Shown: positions 16,885 through 23,875 of the stretch, piece after piece
Position numbering within the stretch: position 1 is the first letter of the stretch
How the letters are laid out: each line of letters opens with the position of its first letter
Assembly (NCBI RefSeq): GCF_012641075.1
Contig: NZ_JAAXLJ010000010.1
Location: forward strand, 16,918-80,917
DNA length: 64,000 nt
Direction of reading: 5' to 3'
DNA from: Secundilactobacillus angelensis
GTDB lineage: Bacteria; Bacillota; Bacilli; Lactobacillales; Lactobacillaceae
Notes under the pieces: generated by a model
Database searches by the model: none
What the model was told of the DNA's origin: nothing
What the model saw: only the letters and a program-made list of their open reading frames with translations
Program-made: the position numbers and the translations under genes

Positions 16885-18687
16885 CTAAGCGCCCTGTTTC
16901 ACGCTCTCAAATTGATTTTCCACGTATTCGCGATATAGTGGATGATTCTTAACGAGTTCTTGGTGAGTCCCATGTCCGCTAACCCGACCATGTTCGATAA
17001 AGTAAATCTGTGTCGCATCGACTATGGTACTCAAACGGTGAGCAATGACCAAGGTTGTCCGGTTATGCATCAGCTTTTCCAGTGCCTTTTGAACCATGAT
17101 TTCGGACTCTGAATCCAGACTGGCAGTCGCTTCATCCAGCATCAAGATCTTTGGATCACGGAGGAATGCTCTGGCAATCGCTAACCGTTGCCGTTGACCA
17201 CCGGAAACCTTCACCCCGCGTTCACCAACTTGCGTATCCAAGCCATCTGGCATGTCTTGAACGAAGGACTTGGCATAAGCCATTCCTAACACGTGCCAAA
17301 GCTGCTCATCCGTGTAGCTGCCATCCAACCCATAAGTCAAATTATAGCGAATCGTTCCTGCCATGATAGCAGCATCTTGACTCACTAACCCAATCTGGCT
17401 GCGCCAGTTATTCATGTTAACATCGTTAATTTCTGTATCACCGATCTTAATTTGACCCTTATCCGGATCATAAAACCGTTCCAGCAGGCCAAAAATCGTT
17501 GATTTACCGCCACCGGAAGGCCCAGCAAAGGCAATCACGCTGTTAGGCTTTGCGTTGAAGGAAAAATCCTGCAGAATAGGTTGATCCTTTTCATATTCAA
17601 AATCAACGTGTTCCACGGATAATGCTTGACCATCCATGTTGATATTTTCACCAGAAGTCTGATCCTCTTCACTAGCTTGCAGTAATTCTTGGATCCGGGC
17701 TGTTGAGCCACTGGTTTTCGCCATATCGGTGAAAAACTGACTTAACTGGGTGAACGGTCCAATCATTTGGGTCAGGTACATCAGAAATGAGATCAACGTT
17801 CCAAAGGTCATGGTACCTTGGGAAACCCGGCTGGCACCATAGATCAGCATACCGATCATCATGCCCATCATCATCATTTGCATCAGGGGGCTAGCAACGG
17901 AGTCGTAAATCGCTTCTTTCAAGCCAATCCGATATAGTTTATCAATCTTCTGGTGCCCATCTTCGCGCTCAACGTCTTCGGCAGTCGATGATTTGACCAA
18001 CCGAATATCACTGAGAATTTCGCTGGATTGACCGTTAAAGTCAGCCAATGCATCCTGCCGGGCAATGGAAATCTTGTGTGACTGCTTGATAACCGGCAGC
18101 ATCAAAGCTAGCACTAGAGGTACTGCAATGAACATGATCAGTGTCATCTTCCAGTCCATGATAAGCATCAGAACTAAAGCACCAACCAGCTGCAAAATTG
18201 AAGTCACCATGTTAGGGACGGAGTTTGCCAGCAGATTCTTAACCTGGGAAGTATCATTGATCAGCCGTGAAGAAATTTCACCTGAACGGGTCTCATCAAA
18301 GTAACCAACAGGTAAACTCAGAATTTTGTCCCATAAAAACTGACGCAGCTTGCTGACAACGTCTTCACCAAAGAAGCCAAGAATACTGCCAGAAAAAGCA
18401 CTGATCAACGCACTGCCAATGAAGGCAGCAATGACGAGAAACATTAACTGTGAATTCATCACGTGACCAAGTTGATTGATCAGTTGCTTCGCTAGCTGTG
18501 GCACCGTTAATTGAATCCCGGTAGCAATCAGACCAAATAGTAAGCCAACACCAAGCTGCCAAAAATGGGGTTTGATTTTGACGACCAACTGTGCAAAATC
18601 TTTAAAGTTAAATTTTTGACGTTTGAAAGGAACGCCGCCTGCTTGTGGGCCTCTTTGTGGGCCGCCCTGTGGAGCTTGTCGTTGCAT
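16885..18687 (-). CDS. Multidrug-type ABC transporter, half-size with fused ATPase
   Basis: 600 residues: a Gln/Pro/Gly-rich N-terminal tail (about 1-20), six membrane helices (about 40-320), then an ATPase domain. Walker A GPSGGGKST, signature VSGGQRQRLAIARA, Walker B ILMLDEATASLD, H-loop VIAHRLST. Domain layout matches LmrA/BmrA-type homodimeric exporters. The gene follows a MarR regulator by 24 bases on one transcript, which suggests drug or peptide export under substrate-induced control. The N-terminal tail composition resembles the C-terminal tail of that regulator, an oddity noted in the findings. Confidence 0.92.
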   Translation of the reverse strand: MQRQAPQGGPQRGPQAGGVPFKRQKFNFKDFAQLVVKIKPHFWQLGVGLLFGLIATGIQLTVPQLAKQLINQLGHVMNSQLMFLVIAAFIGSALISAFSGSILGFFGEDVVSKLRQFLWDKILSLPVGYFDETRSGEISSRLINDTSQVKNLLANSVPNMVTSILQLVGALVLMLIMDWKMTLIMFIAVPLVLALMLPVIKQSHKISIARQDALADFNGQSSEILSDIRLVKSSTAEDVEREDGHQKIDKLYRIGLKEAIYDSVASPLMQMMMMGMMIGMLIYGASRVSQGTMTFGTLISFLMYLTQMIGPFTQLSQFFTDMAKTSGSTARIQELLQASEEDQTSGENINMDGQALSVEHVDFEYEKDQPILQDFSFNAKPNSVIAFAGPSGGGKSTIFGLLERFYDPDKGQIKIGDTEINDVNMNNWRSQIGLVSQDAAIMAGTIRYNLTYGLDGSYTDEQLWHVLGMAYAKSFVQDMPDGLDTQVGERGVKVSGGQRQRLAIARAFLRDPKILMLDEATASLDSESEIMVQKALEKLMHNRTTLVIAHRLSTIVDATQIYFIEHGRVSGHGTHQELVKNHPLYREYVENQFESVKQGA

Positions 18688-18711
18688 GTCTATTTGCCTC
18701 GTTTTTGTGAT

Positions 18712-19368
18712 TTAGTAGTTGTTACGTTCTGGGTCAAAGCCACCTTGATGCGGATCAAACCCATCGGGACGTGGCCCAAATTGACCGTTGTGTGGGCCTT
18801 GATGACCAAACCCGTTACCTTTAAAGCCGCCCCAGCCCTGAGGTTTCTGACCTTTAAAGAAGGCGTTTGGCATGTTATCCAAAAAGTCTGGCCGTTCTTC
18901 ACCGTCATCCCACTTAGCAAACTTTTCGTTTAAACCAGTAGTAAGTTTGTTCAGTAATTTGCCCAATGTTTCTTGTTCTTCCTTAGTGAGTGAGTCAAAC
19001 AGTTCATCAGAAAATTCGGTTTTAAAGTTATGAGATGAAGTAATCGTTTCTTTCCCTTTTTCAGTGAGTGAAATCAAACTAACACGCTTATCTTCAGTTG
19101 AATCATGGCGTTCAACCAAACCTTCTTCTTCCAGTTTCTTAACCATGACGCTAACGGAACTTGGCCGGATGTCTAATTCATCAACGATTTGTGAATTAGT
19201 TAATTGATCCTTATCGTTAAGTAATAGCAACACACGCATTTGGCCACGTTGCGGCTGCTTAGCCCAGAACTGCTGGCCCCGTTTAGAAAAAGCGGAAAAA
19301 CCGCGTTGCTGAAAAGCCATCATGAAGTCGCCAAATTGTTTTAATAAATCTTGTGAGTTGTATGTCAT
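18712..19368 (-). CDS. MarR family regulator with Gly/Pro/Gln-rich tail
   Basis: 218 residues, long for MarR (about 145). Residues 1-160 hold the winged helix (LTNSQIVDELDIRPSSVSVMVKKLEEEG, wing EDKRVSLISLTEKGKE). Residues 165-218 form a low-complexity tail rich in Gly, Phe, Pro, Gln, His and Asn (GHQGPHNGQFGPRPDGFDP). First gene of an operon with the ABC transporter. Its promoter is overlaid by TTAGTTAG-type dyads, so it very likely represses its own operon. Tail function unknown. Confidence 0.9.
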   Translation of the reverse strand: MTYNSQDLLKQFGDFMMAFQQRGFSAFSKRGQQFWAKQPQRGQMRVLLLLNDKDQLTNSQIVDELDIRPSSVSVMVKKLEEEGLVERHDSTEDKRVSLISLTEKGKETITSSHNFKTEFSDELFDSLTKEEQETLGKLLNKLTTGLNEKFAKWDDGEERPDFLDNMPNAFFKGQKPQGWGGFKGNGFGHQGPHNGQFGPRPDGFDPHQGGFDPERNNY

Positions 19369-19397
19369 TTTAATAATCTCCTGTCAGTTCATAATGT

Positions 19398-19476
19398 TTA
19401 GTTAGTTTTGTAAATGATTAACTAACGATTTAAACTATAATTCATTAGTTAGTCATTGTCAACACAAACTAACTAT
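19398..19476 (-). promoter_or_regulatory. Promoter and paired operator dyads of the marR-ABC operon
   Basis: Minus-strand TTGACA (19457-19462) and TATAGT (19434-19439), spacer 17. Two inverted repeats of the same half-site cover it: TAGTTAGTT (19399-19407) with TTAACTAAC (19418-19426), and TTAGTTAGT (19445-19453) with ACTAACTA (19468-19475). One dyad covers the -35 box and the other lies downstream of the start, as expected for MarR autorepression. Confidence 0.75.
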
Positions 19477-19535
19477 TTATTTTTAGTCGTTATTTCCCCA
19501 TTTCGTAGTACTATAAAGGCAAAGGGGGATTTCAC

Positions 19536-20213
19536 ATGAAACTCAATAAAATAGTTGGTCTCACCGTAGCGACACTGTTAGCAGCTGTCGGAGTCGGTCT
19601 ATCAACACAAACGAATGCTTCTGCCAAAAGTTACTCAGGTTACTCATATGCCGAAACCACTCGTCAAATCAAATCTGGTAAACTAAGGATCCCTGCAAAG
19701 ACACGGGTTTATCTGTTTGCACCAACAACCAAAAATCATAAAGTTTACGCTAAAATTGATGTGGGAGACTTAAACTACAACATCAGGCATACCAGCAAGA
19801 ACGCAGAAATGATTGTTCCATACAGTGGTAATTTAAAGGTGTTAAAAGGAAATTATCCACGTCCTGTGACGATTGCTAAAGGCAAACAATTTACTACTCA
19901 GAGCAATTTTATTAAGGCACCAAAAATTGCCATTACATCAAATAATTATGTCGAATACTTTGCCAATGGCAATACCGGTACTAAACCAACCTCATCCACA
20001 AAGATTACTGCCACTAAGCAAAAAGGGAATTTAACGCACTATTATGCGAAGAAAAACATGTTAAAGCTACCAGACCGACACATCTCAAAAAAGGGAAATT
20101 ATCAGTATCGGTTAGCGGTTCGCCTCAACAAGAATCACTTTAGCAAATTATCTACTAGCTATTCAGTTGGTACGCTTAAGAATTACTTCTACTTGCCAGC
20201 ACCAATGGCCTAA
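19536..20213 (+). CDS. Secreted protein of unknown function
   Basis: 225 residues from ATG 19536, preceded by AAAGGGGG. Signal peptide MKLNKIVGLTVATLLAAVG with likely cleavage near residue 30 (NASA-K). The mature protein is basic and rich in Lys, Tyr and Thr, probably beta-stranded, with no cell-wall anchor and no catalytic motif recognised. Style resembles the 8035-8847 product. Single gene with its own terminator. Confidence 0.75.
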   Translation: MKLNKIVGLTVATLLAAVGVGLSTQTNASAKSYSGYSYAETTRQIKSGKLRIPAKTRVYLFAPTTKNHKVYAKIDVGDLNYNIRHTSKNAEMIVPYSGNLKVLKGNYPRPVTIAKGKQFTTQSNFIKAPKIAITSNNYVEYFANGNTGTKPTSSTKITATKQKGNLTHYYAKKNMLKLPDRHISKKGNYQYRLAVRLNKNHFSKLSTSYSVGTLKNYFYLPAPMA

Positions 20214-20223
20214 AGTTAACACC

Positions 20224-20255
20224 AAAAGGGTCTAGACAGTCTAGACCCTTTTTTA
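20224..20255 (+). terminator. Terminator after secreted protein gene
   Basis: Stem AAAAGGGTCTAGA with TCTAGACCCTTTT and a T6 tract. Confidence 0.9.
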
Positions 20256-20266
20256 ATATAGGGGCA

Positions 20267-20302
20267 TTTGCGACAGCAACCAAACAATTCTGCTGACTAA
20301 AC
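20267..20302 (+). repeat. 36-bp direct repeat, left copy
   Basis: TTTGCGACAGCAACCAAACA and the following 16 bases recur at 23565-23600 with a single difference. Weaker similarity continues for about 40 bases downstream. The two copies, in direct orientation 3.3 kb apart, bracket module 1. Confidence 0.85.
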
Positions 20303-20348
20303 ATGGCAAAGTACATGTAGCGGAGTAAGAAGTTTGGTCGGTGACATT

Positions 20349-20398
20349 AAAAGAGAAGCCAAAGGACTTTCAAAAGTCTTCTGGCTTCTCTTTTTTTG
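20349..20398. terminator. Terminator downstream of module 1 membrane protein
   Basis: AAAGAGAAGCCA pairs with TGGCTTCTCTTT, with inner ACTTT/AAAGT, then T7 on the plus strand and A-rich sequence before the stem, so it can act in both directions. Confidence 0.75.
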
Positions 20399-20410
20399 TA
20401 AATCACTAGT

Positions 20411-20638
20411 TTATTGTTTCTCATGCCGCCTTAGTCTTCTTTTCTTTTTTTCGTTCAGAATAATGAGAACGATAATACCTATCGTCTCCACAAAACCATC
20501 CAAAACTAACACACTAGTTAGCCAAAAAGACGGGAAATACCAGTCCAAAATTAGTAACACAATTCCGATACCACCCAAAATGTCTAAAGCATTACTCCAT
20601 GAATCAAATGGTTTCAAAAACACCTTCGAAGGTTTCAT
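20411..20638 (-). CDS. Small two-helix membrane protein, putative immunity partner (module 1)
   Basis: 75 residues with two membrane helices (about 18-36 and 40-62) and a strongly basic C-terminus (EKKKRRLRRHEKQ). It starts 22 bases after the stop of the secreted effector-like gene 20661-21362, with a weak GAAAGAAG site. Position and size recall bacteriocin immunity proteins, mirrored in module 2 by an unrelated membrane protein. Function is inferred from arrangement only; sequence is not recognised. Confidence 0.55.
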   Translation of the reverse strand: MKPSKVFLKPFDSWSNALDILGGIGIVLLILDWYFPSFWLTSVLVLDGFVETIGIIVLIILNEKKKRRLRRHEKQ

Positions 20639-20660
20639 CAGTTATTCTACAAACTTCTTT

Positions 20661-21362
20661 CTATTGATTTTTTGATCCAGCGTATTTCCAGTGTCGCATT
20701 TTGAACATTTTGCCATTTTTAACTTTTGAGGCTTTAACTGTATGATCAATAGCTGCACCAAACGATTTTACAGCACCGAAATAATTTTCAGCATACATAT
20801 TAACACCAAATTTTATCAAATTTACAGCGGCTAACCCTGCATGACCACCAATAATTGTGTTCTTAGATAGATAAATATCAACGTTCCCTTTTTTTACTGC
20901 ACCATGCCATACGATTTTTGTTACACCAGAGCTACGGTTACCCACTACCAGTACGTTAGGTGCCAAAACTGAAAGGTATGCGTGCTCAACAGCAGCATCC
21001 TTAACTTCCATAGTAGTCTGGCCACCTTGGGTCGTGATCGTTGTGGCAGCTTTAACCTTTTGAGTAATCTCGGCCATTTGTGCTTCAGAGGCATCGTTTA
21101 TCTTATTTTGGATCAATTGAGACACATCAGCCTCTTTCACCAGCTGTGTTTGAGCAAATGTGTTCACATTAGCACTGTTAACTACATTCATAGTTTTTGA
21201 AGATGTAACCGTATCAGCTTGAGCTGTAATTCCCTCTGATAGAGGTACCACAGCTACGCTGGTTGTCAGCATCGTTAAAGCTGTTAGTGTTGTTAATTTA
21301 ATAGCGTTCCTTTTTGAACCTTTAACCTTATGATCTTTGTTGTCTATGCTAAAAAATGTCAT
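20661..21362 (-). CDS. Secreted effector-like protein with WHG/WKY tail (module 1, intact)
   Basis: 233 residues. A long N-terminal export signal (basic KDHKVKGSKRNAIKL then hydrophobic core), cleavage expected near residue 49 (TAQA-D). Residues about 55-115 are helical and charged. Then comes a block shared with the module 2 homologue: TKIVWHGAVKKGNVDIYLS (about 147-165). A variable Gly-rich hydrophobic stretch (IIGGHAGLAAVNLIKFGVNM, about 168-187 and beyond) follows, and a conserved basic tail (GKMFKMRHWKYAGSKNQ). GAGG nine bases before ATG 21362. The hydrophobic core and adjacent membrane protein suggest a membrane-active bacteriocin or toxin; this is inference. Confidence 0.7.
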   Translation of the reverse strand: MTFFSIDNKDHKVKGSKRNAIKLTTLTALTMLTTSVAVVPLSEGITAQADTVTSSKTMNVVNSANVNTFAQTQLVKEADVSQLIQNKINDASEAQMAEITQKVKAATTITTQGGQTTMEVKDAAVEHAYLSVLAPNVLVVGNRSSGVTKIVWHGAVKKGNVDIYLSKNTIIGGHAGLAAVNLIKFGVNMYAENYFGAVKSFGAAIDHTVKASKVKNGKMFKMRHWKYAGSKNQ

Positions 21363-21391
21363 ATCGTAAACCTCTAGTAATGTAATTTTTT

Positions 21392-21424
21392 CTAATGCGC
21401 ATTAGGGTTTAGCTGTTAACATCA
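21392..21424 (-). promoter_or_regulatory. Shared palindromic operator block upstream of effector gene (module 1)
   Basis: CTAATGCGCATTAG (21392-21405) is a perfect 14-bp palindrome, 30 bases before the start codon. Six bases further is GCTGTTAACATCA. The same two blocks with the same spacing precede the module 2 homologue. Confidence 0.65.
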
Positions 21425-21594
21425 TTCAGCTTAGATGAATCATGACATTTTGACTAGAAACCAATAGTTTACACTGGTTGCATTCTTGTAACATGTTATT
21501 TTTAACCAATCTAATTAACCAAAATAATTTTCATGAAATTTCAAAGAACGGAGTCACATCAGGTTATTTTTTTAGTTACCATCAGTTCTGATAG

Positions 21595-22191
21595 CTAATT
21601 TTTAATAAATCTATGAAAGAACCCCATACTTTCACTTAACTTAGAACTACTATCATTCTGTTTGACGTCCCCGTTGGTTTGAGAATTACGACTATCAGTT
21701 TGCCCTCCCAAATTCACGTGATCTTCCTGTGTATGTGTTACTACCGAAGAATTGTCACGTTCTGTAAGTTTGCAGGTATCCGAGTGTATATATTCTTCGA
21801 ACGTTTTAATCTGCTGTCTTAGGTCTTTATTTACCTTAGTTAACTCAATTTGGAGGTGTTGTTGTTGATCCAGAAGTTTTTGCATGTTTTCTATTTGTCG
21901 TTGTGTAATCTCAAGTTGAGCATCTTTGACTTTAAGTTGTTCCAGCAACAATCTATCGTTACAAAAAAATTGATCTGATCGTTTATCGTTTGATTGACTT
22001 TGACTAGTTTTATTATCAATATTTAACAATGCCTTAACACCAGGTTCATTAATTACTAATCGATTGCCGATTCTTCTAACGTACTCATCCCTAAATCCAT
22101 CAATCTGATTCATACGATGCTGCACAGCTGGTTTTGTAATACCTAACTGAGCCGCAACTTCTCTTACCGTTTGTCCCAAAATCCCCACCAA
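21595..22191 (-). CDS. DUF536-like DNA-binding protein of plasmid type
   Basis: About 198 residues with a TTG, GTG or internal TTG start (22191, 22188 or 22179); the start is uncertain. N-terminal helix-turn-helix (TVREVAAQLGITKPAVQHRM), then a short conserved segment, then a long coiled-coil (about 80-140: LLLEQLKVKDAQLEITQRQI) and a polar C-terminal tail. This layout matches the DUF536 proteins found beside replication genes on lactobacillus plasmids. Here it stands alone between module 1 genes, hinting at a plasmid origin for the insert. It could also regulate the neighbouring genes. Confidence 0.65.
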   Translation of the reverse strand: MVGILGQTVREVAAQLGITKPAVQHRMNQIDGFRDEYVRRIGNRLVINEPGVKALLNIDNKTSQSQSNDKRSDQFFCNDRLLLEQLKVKDAQLEITQRQIENMQKLLDQQQHLQIELTKVNKDLRQQIKTFEEYIHSDTCKLTERDNSSVVTHTQEDHVNLGGQTDSRNSQTNGDVKQNDSSSKLSESMGFFHRFIKN

Positions 22192-22282
22192 CTTTCAATA
22201 ATAAAGTATATCACATGGTATGAATACAAATCTTCTAACCAAATTCGGTCAACCGATAATTATCAAATTAACTGATTCTACA

Positions 22283-22317
22283 AACAAGCACCCTCTGAGT
22301 TACAGAGGGTGCTTGTT
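22283..22317. terminator. Hairpin terminator upstream of the short secreted gene (module 1)
   Basis: A 14-bp perfect stem AACAAGCACCCTCT with AGAGGGTGCTTGTT. T-rich sequence follows on the plus strand. Confidence 0.65.
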
Positions 22318-22342
22318 GTCTTCTTATGTTAATGTAGTCAAT

Positions 22343-22372
22343 TTTGTAACCTCAAATTATGGAGGTTACAAA
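22343..22372 (+). promoter_or_regulatory. Ribosome-site-sequestering hairpin (module 1)
   Basis: TTTGTAACCTC pairs perfectly with GAGGTTACAAA (11 bp, 8-base loop). The right arm contains GAGG of the GGAGG ribosome site and ends one base before ATG 22374. A homologous hairpin with the same loop length sits at the same place in module 2. Confidence 0.75.
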
Positions 22373-22373
22373 T

Positions 22374-22695
22374 ATGAAAAAATTATTTAAGTCTCGTCAT
22401 CATCGTATCGTCACTATTATTTCCAATAACAGTTCAAGCAGCCACAGTTCATGTCAATCATATTAGCCGTGGTTCCTGGTCTATGGGATGTAATGTCACT
22501 ACTTCAGGTAATAAGATCACAGGAATTAGAGACTTATCGATTAAAGTTAGCAGTGGCTCTGTTACAAATAAACAAGCGTACTTAAAAAGCGGGAGTGCCA
22601 AAATACAGTTCACACGTCATTTGAATTTACTGACTTACCACTCCTCGGCAATCATAAAAATTAAAAACGGTAAACTTTATGTGACTGCTAATTAA
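22374..22695 (+). pseudogene. Short secreted protein, frameshifted (module 1)
   Basis: Homologue of the intact 107-residue product at 27195-27518. From ATG 22374 the frame stops after 30 codons. In the next frame, from about 22390, the sequence reads SLVIIVSSLLFPITVQAA (signal peptide) followed by GCNVTTSGNK, DLSIKVSSGSV and KLYVTAN, matching the homologue to its end. One base too many in the A6 tract at 22377-22382 explains it; with A5 the protein would start MKNYLSLVII. Either a true frameshift, a phase-variable tract, a slippage-decoded gene, or a sequencing error. Confidence 0.75.
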
Positions 22696-23212
22696 TCTTA
22701 TAGACAGTTGTTTGACTCGGCTTGAACCAGTTGTCAGCTGCATAAATACTAGTATTGATAACACTAACTATAATGACAACTAATGCTATCGCATAGATTG
22801 TTTTAAAAAGCGCATTATACTTGGTGTTTCGCCACATAACATAAATGGGCAACAAGACACCGATTGGTGGAATAATCCCCGATATGAGCGTCAAAACCAA
22901 CAGGAGAATTCCCTCGTCGCGATTGCTATACAACGATTTATTAATTTGCTTTAATTGCTTCTTTTTATCATTAATCACAGTTTGATTAGTTTGGATTTTA
23001 TTCTCCAGATCTTGATTCTTTTTCAAAAGCTTATCGATCGATAACCCATAAATATCACTTAAATAAATCAAGTTATCAATATCTGGATAAGCTCTTCCTG
23101 TTTCCCACTTGGAAACAGACTGCCTCGTGATATGCAGCATCGTTGCTATCTCATTTTGCGAATAACCTCGGCTAATACGAGTAGTTCTTAATTGTTCTGC
23201 TAAAGTCCCCAT
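22688..23212 (-). CDS. XRE regulator with C-terminal membrane segments (module 1)
   Basis: 174 residues. N-terminal helix-turn-helix (NEIATMLHITRQSVSKWETG, YPDIDNLIYLSDIYGLSID), a coiled linker (about 68-95), then two membrane helices (about 100-125 and 138-160) around a PPIG turn. GAGGAGG lies before ATG 23212. A membrane-tethered regulator could sense an envelope signal. Its 3' end overlaps the short secreted gene by eight bases, tail to tail. Strongly similar to the module 2 product in every segment. Confidence 0.88.
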   Translation of the reverse strand: MGTLAEQLRTTRISRGYSQNEIATMLHITRQSVSKWETGRAYPDIDNLIYLSDIYGLSIDKLLKKNQDLENKIQTNQTVINDKKKQLKQINKSLYSNRDEGILLLVLTLISGIIPPIGVLLPIYVMWRNTKYNALFKTIYAIALVVIIVSVINTSIYAADNWFKPSQTTVYKIN

Positions 23213-23564
23213 GCTTTCCTCCTCAAAGTATTTAGACTAGCACACCATTTCAAAAAATCAAATTGAAATTTTATTTTTGCTACTTTAGTTTAAATAAATT
23301 CAATAAAAAATAATTCCCAGAATATCAACGTCACCACTTAATTAGCCAGCAAAAACAGTACGGCCACCTAAATTTGGCATCAGCATATTTTCAAAATAAG
23401 TCATCGGTACCGTTCGGATAAAATCGACACAAACTGTAACCCTATCACGCACTAATTGACTCGGAACATTATCAATCAGGATACGCTCGTAACCTTTTAA
23501 GAAACTAACCCTATTTGGTCGGATCATCGTAAGTGAACTAAGTCGTTTTATTGATATTCACCCG

Positions 23565-23600
23565 TTTGCGACAGCAACCAAACAATTCCGCTGACTAAAC
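23565..23600 (+). repeat. 36-bp direct repeat, right copy
   Basis: Partner of 20267-20302, identical at 35 of 36 positions. It lies beyond the module 1 XRE gene. Confidence 0.85.
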
Positions 23601-23622
23601 GTGCCAGCGTAAATGCCGTGGA

Positions 23623-23761
23623 GTGAAACCAGTCAGATTGTGGTGTAGAAAGCAGTTAGCCTCCGTCCTTTGGAGGGTTACTGCTTTGCGCAGACGGAGG
23701 AGATCCGCCCTGAGCGAAGCGCTAGCTCCGGAGCAAGCCACGACGAGCTGCCTGGTTTCAC
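23623..23761. other. GC-rich structured intergenic DNA
   Basis: GTGAAACCAG (23623-23632) pairs with CTGGTTTCAC (23752-23761). Inside is a hairpin with AAAGCAGT/ACTGCTTT arms (23649-23687, including CCTCC/GGAGG) and the palindrome GCTCCGGAGC. No gene is seen between 23213 and 23875 apart from these elements; the XRE promoter region is AT-rich and unremarkable. Confidence 0.55.
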
Positions 23762-23814
23762 GCAACGAAATGATTCCTTAACCAATCCCCTTACCTAATA
23801 TCGATCTTACTCAA

Positions 23815-23854
23815 CAAAAAAGCACTCCGAGAACTAAATCTCGAAGTGCTTTTA
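23815..23854 (-). terminator. Terminator of the phosphoketolase gene
   Basis: Stem AAAAGCACTTCGAGA with TCTCGGAGTGCTTTTTT on the minus strand. Confidence 0.88.
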
Positions 23855-23875
23855 AAATGCTTTCAAGCAATTAAA

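Noticed and set aside
23342..23527. 61-codon minus-strand frame between module 1 and xpkA
   Set aside because: No ribosome site and no recognisable family; it could be a gene fragment, but nothing supports it.
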